The notes beneath the pieces were generated by a model. It was given only the letters and a program-made list of their open reading frames with translations. It searched no databases and was not told where the DNA came from. A stretch of 12,665 bases of DNA from Limnohabitans sp. (GTDB lineage: Bacteria; Pseudomonadota; Gammaproteobacteria; Burkholderiales; Burkholderiaceae_C): NCBI GenBank assembly GCA_009693225.1, contig SHXP01000044.1, positions 1 to 12,665 on the forward strand, given 5' to 3'. Position numbers and translations under genes: made by a program. Below, in pieces: positions 7,612 to 12,665 of the stretch (positions are counted from its first letter, which is position 1; every line of letters begins with the position of its first letter).

Positions 7612-8555
7612 CAATGATGGCTGCTTGTCCTTCAATGCTGCAACTCGTAAGGCAAAAGGTTTTCCGTATCCTTGAAGGGGACGTCACAGATCCGGCCAGC
7701 CGATTCTGTGAAATTTTCATCGCCTTGCTGGTGGTTTTAAACGTAGTCGCTATTATTCTGGAGTCTGTGCCGGATATCCATGAAGAGTGGGGCGCATATT
7801 TCCATTACTTTGACCTTTTCAGCGTCGGTGTTTTTTCAATTGAATATGTATTGCGGGTCTGGTCTTATGCTGAAAAATTTTCAGCTGAAGGCGGTAGAGC
7901 CTGGCAAGGTCGCAAAAGCTATCTCTTCAGTTTTTTCGGTCTGGTCGATTTTTTCAGCACCGTTCCTTTTTATCTGCAACTGCTTTTCCCGGGTACCGAT
8001 TTACGTGTGCTCAGGATGTTCCGCCTGCTGCGTATATTCAAACTGTCTCGATATAACAGTGCCATGGATGACATGTTTGAGGCGATCAAATCAGAGCGTG
8101 ATTCGTTTTCCTCAGCTTTGTTTTTGCTGTTTATCAGCGGCCTGCTTTTCTCTTCTATTATCTACATCATTGAAGGCCACGACCAGCCTGAGGTATTCCC
8201 TTCGATTCCTGCTGCCATGCACTGGTTTGTACTCACCATCATCTCAGGATGGGGCAATGTCGATCCGGTCACCTTCCCCGGCGTGATACTGGTCATCGTC
8301 ACCCAGATTCTGGCGATTGCACTGGCCGCCATCCTCACCGGCGTGGTATCCACTGCCTACACGACTCAAGTCAGCAGACGGGAGGCTATATATGAAATGG
8401 AAATCCGCGAAGTGCTGGCAGATGGTGTGGTCACCGAAGAAGAAGAAGCTCACTTGAAAAACATGCAAGCTAAATACGGCATGTCTGATGAACAGATAGA
8501 GGCGATTGCCGCTCAGGTCCGGCAGGAAAAAAATATCAAGGAACACTCATCCTGA
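7608..8555 (+). CDS. 6TM voltage-gated channel-like subunit with variant filter ISGWGN
   Basis: The 315-residue protein is a close paralogue of the preceding one. It has a pre-S1 helix (LVRQKVFRILEGD), S1 about 36-54, S2 66-85 (E79), S3 105-126 (D114), S4 with R133, R136, R139, R142, K145, R148, S5 168-188, S6 225-251. The filter is TIISGWGNVDP (210-220): tryptophan replaces the tyrosine of GYG, N replaces D, and, as in the neighbour, one residue is missing compared with VGYGD. The cytoplasmic tail has ADGVVTEEEE (271-280) and MSDEQI (292-297). The start overlaps the previous stop as ATGA; ATG codons at 7614 and 7617 are also in frame. An intact S4 argues for voltage sensing. The altered filter suggests either changed ion selectivity or a role as a non-identical subunit in a heteromer, both inferred. 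Confidence 0.88.
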   Translation: MTMMAACPSMLQLVRQKVFRILEGDVTDPASRFCEIFIALLVVLNVVAIILESVPDIHEEWGAYFHYFDLFSVGVFSIEYVLRVWSYAEKFSAEGGRAWQGRKSYLFSFFGLVDFFSTVPFYLQLLFPGTDLRVLRMFRLLRIFKLSRYNSAMDDMFEAIKSERDSFSSALFLLFISGLLFSSIIYIIEGHDQPEVFPSIPAAMHWFVLTIISGWGNVDPVTFPGVILVIVTQILAIALAAILTGVVSTAYTTQVSRREAIYEMEIREVLADGVVTEEEEAHLKNMQAKYGMSDEQIEAIAAQVRQEKNIKEHSS

Positions 8556-8570
8556 AATGCTGATCTTCTC

Positions 8571-8599
8571 TTGACTTGCTGGCTGCTGCGTCACATCTG
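8571..8599 (+). promoter_or_regulatory. weak candidate sigma-70 promoter before the ZIP-like gene
   Basis: TTGACT (8571-8576) and CATCTG (8594-8599) are separated by 17 bases in the 71-base gap. The -35 is good; the -10 matches the consensus poorly. It would allow separate transcription of the ZIP-like gene and ureD, but the gene may equally be read from upstream. Confidence 0.22.
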
Positions 8600-8626
8600 T
8601 GCTAGTTGTGAACTGAAGGGGTTGAC

Positions 8627-10012
8627 ATGAGCGATATGGGACATACCTTGCTGATTTGGGCTGCCATTCTAGGGGCCATTGCCGCAGGCTCCATGGTTCT
8701 GGGTGCCATCGTCGGTATTACCACGGCATTGTCCAAAGCCACAGTCGGTGCTATGTGTGGCTTCGGCGCAGGTGCTCTTATCTCAGCGCTGACTCTTGAA
8801 CTGGTGTCGCCCCCCGTGTTAGCGCTTGTGCATGCTGGTCCAACTGACCGCCCTGGCGAAATACACCACTTCATCACATTGCTGACTGCCCTGATCGGGG
8901 GGGGGATCATCTTCATAGGGCTGGATCAACTCCTCAGCAGCCACGGCGGTTATTTGCGCAAAGGTGCCTATGTGATTGCGCAACACGCCAGGAACAAAAG
9001 CCGCCGCCAGTCTGAACTGATGCAGTCTATAGGCAATTCTTCATTTTTCAGCAGTATGTCACCTGAGTTGATGAGTGAGTTGTTGGAGATTCTGCATCCA
9101 AAATTCATTGTTCAAGGTGAATCCCTGTTCAATTCAGGAGATGATTCGCATGAACTGTATGTGGTGCGTTTCGGCAGCCTGACGCTGATGCACACTGACG
9201 GCAGCATACGTACAGCAGAACGCGGAGACTTACTGGGCGAGGTCTCCTTTCTGGCGCATCAACCGCACAGCACCTCCGCTGTGTCTGAACATGGGCCTGC
9301 TGAATTGCTGGTCTTGCACAAGGCTCAGTATGAAAGTTTCTCTAAACTTCATCCGGAATTTGCCGCAACGGTACGCGAACTCGCCAGCGAACGTATCCTT
9401 GAAAACAAACGTCATCTGGACGAAACTGCCGTGGCCAGGCAGCAATGGACCGACCTAGCAATTGATGCCTTGCGCAACGGCGGCACTTTGGTACCAAGTG
9501 CCAGCGAATTAAGCACCATGAAAGAAGAGCATAGCAACGCCGGTATGGCCATATGGCTGGGTAATCTGCTGGATGTGATTCCCGAGAGTTTTGTGATCGG
9601 TACCGTGATGCTTTCTCTGGTGGCCACCAAATCGGCTTCGGGTGTCCCGTTGAGTTTCATTGATGTCATTCCTTTGACCCTGGTCGGCGCGCTGTTTCTC
9701 TCCAACTTTCCTGAAGCATTGTCAGCCAGCGTGAACATGAAACAGCAAGGCTTCTCCACCACCAAAATCATTTTGCTGTGGACGGCATTGACCGTGATTT
9801 GTGCTGCGGGTGCGGCTTTCGGGGCCTATTTAAGCGCATCCATTCCGCACTCGGCGATGATCGTCGTCGAGGGTATTGCAGCAGGCGCCATGTTGACCAT
9901 GATCGGTTCGGCCATGCTGCCGGAAGCTGCGCATTTGTCCAGTCCCAACATGGCGGGATTTTCTACGCTGGTAGGCTTTGTTGCTGCGGTAGGATTCAAG
10001 CTCTTTGAATAA
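8627..10012 (+). CDS. ZIP-like membrane transporter with cyclic-nucleotide-binding-like domain in the central cytoplasmic loop
   Basis: The 461-residue protein starts at ATG six bases after AAGGGG. Three N-terminal membrane segments (about 8-31, 39-62, 81-101) and five C-terminal ones (about 306-330, 345-370, 380-403, 410-432, 441-460) match the eight-helix ZIP (SLC39) plan. Supporting motifs are DVIPESFVIG (316-325), SNFPEALSAS (359-368), and EGIAAGAML...LPEA (415-434). In ZIPs the loop after helix 3 is cytoplasmic and often histidine-rich; here it is replaced by a Crp-type cNMP fold (about 136-255) with GESLFNSGDDSHELYVV and a phosphate-binding-cassette-like LGEVSFLAHQPHSTSAV. The cassette arginine is replaced by H214, so cAMP/cGMP binding is uncertain. 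The HNxPEG metal motif is also changed (no H or N before PES). Transport of zinc, nickel or another cation is therefore unproven. ureD follows after 8 bases, which hints at nickel but does not show it. Confidence 0.8.
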   Translation: MSDMGHTLLIWAAILGAIAAGSMVLGAIVGITTALSKATVGAMCGFGAGALISALTLELVSPPVLALVHAGPTDRPGEIHHFITLLTALIGGGIIFIGLDQLLSSHGGYLRKGAYVIAQHARNKSRRQSELMQSIGNSSFFSSMSPELMSELLEILHPKFIVQGESLFNSGDDSHELYVVRFGSLTLMHTDGSIRTAERGDLLGEVSFLAHQPHSTSAVSEHGPAELLVLHKAQYESFSKLHPEFAATVRELASERILENKRHLDETAVARQQWTDLAIDALRNGGTLVPSASELSTMKEEHSNAGMAIWLGNLLDVIPESFVIGTVMLSLVATKSASGVPLSFIDVIPLTLVGALFLSNFPEALSASVNMKQQGFSTTKIILLWTALTVICAAGAAFGAYLSASIPHSAMIVVEGIAAGAMLTMIGSAMLPEAAHLSSPNMAGFSTLVGFVAAVGFKLFE

Positions 10013-10020
10013 AGGTGCTT

Positions 10021-10851
10021 ATGGAATGGCAGGCCAGACTCAAGCTTGACTACTGCGTCGAAGACCGGCGTTGTGTGGTCCGCCATGAACACCATGGGCC
10101 TTTGCACATTCTGAAAAGCCTCTACCCTGAAGGCGACCGGGTATGTCACAACATTCTGGTTCATCCGCCCTCCGGTCTGGTTGGCGGGGATGAACTGCTG
10201 ATCGATATCAAGCTGCAAACCGGCGCGCATTCGCTGGTCACCACGCCCGGGGCGACACGTTTTTACGGCTCGGATGCAAAGACCGCGCTTCAGCAGCTAC
10301 ATGCACATCTGGATGAAGATGCATGTCTGGAATGGTTGCCGCTGGAAGCTCTGGCCTACAACGGATGTCAGGCGCATAACCAGGCCGTGTTTCATTTATC
10401 GGCGGGCAGTCGTTTGATGGCATGGGATATCACAGCACTGGGCTTGCCGCATGCCGGTCAACCGTTTGTCAGCGGACAGTTTCAGCAGCATCTGGAAATT
10501 GCCGGGGTATGGCTGGAACGCGGTCTGGTTGCCGCCGCTGATCACCGTTTGATGCACAGTCCTTTGGGTTTGAACGGACACAGTTGCCAATCCACGCTGG
10601 TATTTGCCCAGGGCACGCCCATGGACGAGGTCAGGCGCGAACATGTGATCGCGATCGCGCGTGAGGTTTGCGAACACCATCCACTGCGCTTGCTGGCCGG
10701 TGTGACCTCGCCGGATGCACGCGTGGTGCTGGTGCGGGTGCTGTCGCCGCAAGTCGAGAGCGCCATGGATTTGTTGCGCTCGATTTGGCTGCAATGGCGA
10801 CACCAGTGCTGGCAATTACCTGCGGTGGCTCCGCGTATCTGGGCCATGTAA
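10021..10851 (+). CDS. ureD: urease accessory protein UreD
   Basis: UreD is the scaffold that, with UreF and UreG, binds apo-urease for nickel insertion. The 276-residue protein is full length for the family. Recognisable stretches are HHGPLHILKSLYPEG, CHNILVHPPSGLVGGD, TPGATRFYGSD, LEWLPLEALAYNG, WDITALGLP, GQPFVSGQFQQH, SPLGLNGH and PRIWAM at the end. I chose ATG 10021, with TAAAGG five bases upstream; a GTG at 10015 is in frame but lies inside that ribosome binding site. It begins 8 bases after the ZIP-like gene, so it is probably co-transcribed or translationally coupled with it. It is not followed by ureA: the next 180 bases hold a terminator and the end of urtA on the other strand. FYGSD where FYRSD is usual is a possible loss of a conserved arginine. 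Function depends on urease genes elsewhere. Confidence 0.92.
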   Translation: MEWQARLKLDYCVEDRRCVVRHEHHGPLHILKSLYPEGDRVCHNILVHPPSGLVGGDELLIDIKLQTGAHSLVTTPGATRFYGSDAKTALQQLHAHLDEDACLEWLPLEALAYNGCQAHNQAVFHLSAGSRLMAWDITALGLPHAGQPFVSGQFQQHLEIAGVWLERGLVAAADHRLMHSPLGLNGHSCQSTLVFAQGTPMDEVRREHVIAIAREVCEHHPLRLLAGVTSPDARVVLVRVLSPQVESAMDLLRSIWLQWRHQCWQLPAVAPRIWAM

Positions 10852-10949
10852 TTTGCCCGTGTTGAGTTGCGAACACCGTGCCGGTTATTCTGTCACCGAG
10901 GCCTTCAAGCCATGGGGTCACAACTGCCACAAGATGCAATCTGTTCATC

Positions 10950-10977
10950 AAAAAGGGGAGTGACTCGCGCCCTCCCC
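10950..10977 (-). terminator. intrinsic terminator for urtA
   Basis: On the minus strand GGGGAG and CTCCCC (plus positions 10972-10977 and 10955-10960) form a 6-base GC stem with an 11-base loop, immediately followed by TTTTT (10954-10950). It lies about 57 bases beyond the urtA stop, as expected. On the plus strand the stem is followed by CTCCTGTTTT, so it may also slow transcription arriving from ureD. The rest of the 10852-11034 gap shows no gene. Confidence 0.7.
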
Positions 10978-11034
10978 CTCCTGTTTTGACATCCCGCATT
11001 GACTGCACAAGCAGCCAATGCTTCACCCTTTGAA

Positions 11035-12306
11035 TTACTTCTTGACAGGTTCGTCAGGCTTGACGTTGTTGCCAGGAATATAGGGACTCCAAGGCTTGGC
11101 TTTCACAGGGCCGGATGTTTTCCAGACCACGTTGAACTGACCATCGGCCTTGACTTCACCGATGAACACAGATTTGTGCAAGTGGTGGTTTTTCTCATCC
11201 ACTTTTGAAGTGATGCCGCTGGGTGCGGTAAAGATTTGTCCGGCCATGGCGGCAACGACTTTGTCGACATCGGTGGACTTTGCTTTTTCAACCGCTTGCT
11301 TCCACATATTGATACCGATATAAGTGGCTTCTATCGGGTCGTTGGTCAAAGGCTTGTCTTTGTGACCGGCAATGCCCTTGGCTTTGGCGTAGTCAGACCA
11401 TTTTTTGATGAAGGCATCGTTGGTAGGGTTCTTGATCAATTGGAAGTAGTTCTAGGCAGCCAAGTGTCGAACCAAAGGCTTGGTGTCCACACCGCGCAAT
11501 TCTTCTTCTCCCACAGAGAAAGCAACGACCGGCACGTCCTTGGCTTTCAAACCGGCATTGCCGAGTTCTTTGTAGAAAGGTACGTTGGAGTCACCGTTGA
11601 TGGTGGAGACCACAGCGGTTTTGCCGCCTGCAGCAAATTTCTTGATGTCAGCAACAATGGCCTGGTAGTGGGAGTGACCGAAAGGGGTGTATTTTTCGTC
11701 GATGTCCTACTCTTTCACGCCTTTGCTGATCAGATAAGCACGCAGAATTTTGTTGGTGGTGCGGGGGTAGACATAGTCAGTGCCCAGCAGAACCCGGCGT
11801 TTGGCGGAGCCGCCGTCTTTGCTCATCAGATAGTCAACCGCAGGAATCGCCTGCTGGTTGGGAGCCGCGCCGGTATAGAACACGTTTTTAGAAAGTTCTT
11901 CGCCTTCATATTGCACAGGGTAGAACAGCAGGCCGTTCATTTCTTCAACCACAGGCAGCACGGATTTACGGGACACAGATGTCCAGCAGCCGAAGATCAC
12001 CGCCACTTTGTCCTGATCGAGCAATTGCTTGGTTTTTTCTGCAAGCAAGGGCCAATTGAAAGCAGGGTCAACAACGACTGGCTCGAGCTTTTTGCCCAAC
12101 ACGACGCCTGTGGCGTTGATTTCGTCGATTGCCATGAGCACGGTGTCTTTCAACACGGTCTCGGAAATGGCCATGGTGCCTGCGAGGCTGTGCAACACAC
12201 CCACTTTGATGGTGTCAGCAGCCTGAACTGCGGTCATGTACAAAGAGTCGCTGGCGACTGCGGCTGCAGCGACCAGGGTTTTCAAATGAAAGCGACGGGT
12301 AAATAT
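11035..12306 (-). pseudogene. urtA: UrtA, urea ABC transporter periplasmic substrate-binding protein, decayed
   Basis: UrtA captures urea or short amides for the UrtBCDE transporter. The frame of 423 codons is the normal family length and highly recognisable: ADTIKVGVLHSLAGTMAIS, KLEPVVVDPA, FGCWTSVSRKSVLPV, GLLFYPVQYEGEE, YTGAAPNQQAIPAVDYL, YTPFGHS, VVSTINGDSNVPFYKELG, VAFSVGEEELRG and ATYIGINMWKQAVEKA. It is broken by TAG at 11707-11709 (after KGVKE) and TAG at 11452-11454, where the family has tryptophan in LAAWNYF. The start is ATA (12304-12306) with GGAG at ideal distance, consistent with ATG mutated to ATA; TTG at 12283-12285 would be a poor substitute. Many residues differ from the usual ones (DPAF for DPAS, KRRVLL for KRWVLL, LVRHL for LVGHL, aspartate in the signal peptide core). 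No frameshift is seen. It ends at TAA with PVKK. No urtBCDE is in the window. Confidence 0.88.
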
Positions 12307-12314
12307 GCGATAGA

Positions 12315-12318
12315 CTCC
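12315..12318 (-). promoter_or_regulatory. ribosome binding site pointing to the lost urtA start
   Basis: GGAG on the minus strand lies eight bases before ATA (12304-12306). The codons after ATA read FTRRFHLKTLVAAAAVA, a normal UrtA-type signal peptide, so this site identifies the ancestral initiation codon as ATG changed to ATA by one transition. Confidence 0.65.
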
Positions 12319-12372
12319 AAATCAATACAAGGGTTAGAAGAAACGCGCCTTGTGGGCTGCGCCTTCTACCTG

Positions 12373-12388
12373 AGCAAGCCTTGTGCCA
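12373..12388 (-). promoter_or_regulatory. sigma-54 (RpoN) -24/-12 promoter of urtA
   Basis: The minus strand reads TGGCACAAGGCTTGCT, matching the TGGCAC-N5-TTGCW consensus with GG and GC exactly ten bases apart. Transcription would begin roughly 55-60 bases before the ancestral urtA start. Sigma-54 promoters need an activator, and NtrC is the expected one for urea uptake under nitrogen limitation; I found no convincing NtrC site. A dyad GTGCGGCCGGCAC (about 12485-12497) lies upstream but has the wrong arm order for NtrC. The rest of 12307-12527 shows no gene. Confidence 0.75.
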
Positions 12389-12527
12389 ACCACCTGAAAC
12401 CTCAAACCATTCAAATTACAAACAGCAAATGCCTGTATTTGGCGTGCAACTTCACCAATAGAATGCGGCATACGTTTTGAATCAGTGCGGCCGGCACAAA
12501 ATCTGGGCGTATTGCCTAAGCTGTTGT

Positions 12528-12665
12528 TTACTTGATTCGAACGACAGAGCCTGTGCCGCGGTGAGTGGATTCAGATCCGGGCTGAGCGTTAAAGGGAATG
12601 GATTCACCAAGGGCTAAGACAAGGGCATCCTTGGCTGTGATGATGCTTTGCGCCACTTCCTCCAC
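12528..12665 (-). CDS. 3' end of an unrecognised minus-strand gene
   Basis: The minus-strand frame is open from the window edge for 45 codons to TAA (12528-12530), ending THRGTGSVVRIK. The first visible residues, VEEVAQSIITAKDALVLALG, look like an amphipathic helix of a real protein. I do not recognise the family. It would be upstream of and codirectional with urtA, separated by the sigma-54 promoter region. The fragment is short, so the call rests mainly on the open frame and protein-like composition. Confidence 0.4.
   Translation of the reverse strand: MEEVAQSIITAKDALVLALGESIPFNAQPGSESTHRGTGSVVRIK

Noticed and set aside
7780..8286. Second plus-strand open frame overlapping channel 3
   Set aside because: It is out of frame with a protein showing all six membrane segments and an S4; the alternative product has no coherent domain.
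10015..10020. GTG start for ureD six bases before the ATG
   Set aside because: The GTG overlaps the AAGG ribosome binding site; ATG 10021 has correct spacing.
11236..12480. A 414-codon open frame on the plus strand
   Set aside because: It lies wholly antisense to urtA, whose minus-strand translation matches a known family along its full length. The plus-strand product looks like a reverse-frame shadow with no recognisable domain.
1..12665. tRNA, rRNA, CRISPR, transposase or att-site signatures
   Set aside because: None was found by eye; no regularly spaced repeats other than the proline-coding 42-bp repeat, and no recombinase-like protein.

Overview
The window looks like part of a betaproteobacterial, probably Burkholderiales-type, chromosome. 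The basis is the combination of XdhC, 5-hydroxyisourate hydrolase, a UraD-AllC fusion, UreD and a UrtA urea-binding protein behind a sigma-54 type promoter, together with protein sequences that read like that group. This placement is an inference; no rRNA, tRNA, CRISPR array or insertion sequence was seen.

Left block (about 1-4212) is purine and ureide catabolism. It holds a broken xdhC (xanthine dehydrogenase maturation, minus strand), a divergent proline-rich lipoprotein with a TonB-like C-terminal domain, hiuH (minus strand), and, divergent from hiuH, a single gene fusing OHCU decarboxylase (UraD) to allantoate amidohydrolase (AllC). Together these serve the route xanthine, urate, 5-hydroxyisourate, OHCU, allantoin, allantoate, ammonia/ureidoglycine.

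Middle block (about 4213-10012) is a tightly packed plus-strand cluster that is visibly less GC-rich than its flanks. It encodes a membrane-anchored four-cysteine protein, three related voltage-gated-channel-like proteins, and a ZIP-like transporter with a cyclic-nucleotide-binding-like domain in its central cytoplasmic loop. The first channel has two complete voltage sensors but one pore with a potassium-type filter. The second and third have ordinary 6TM layout but altered filters (SGYGN, SGWGN). This is the best candidate for an undescribed system: possibly a heteromeric voltage-gated channel with an accessory periplasmic subunit and a nucleotide-sensing metal or ion transporter.

Right block (about 10021-12665) is urea metabolism. 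ureD lies only 8 bases after the ZIP-like gene but is not followed by ureABC. Convergent to it is urtA, which has lost its ATG (ATA behind an intact ribosome binding site), carries two in-frame TAG stops and has substitutions at positions usually conserved, yet keeps its terminator and a near-consensus sigma-54 promoter. All three premature stops in the window (one in xdhC, two in urtA) are TAG, and no intact gene here ends in TAG. Gene decay is the simplest reading; TAG readthrough or recoding is the alternative.
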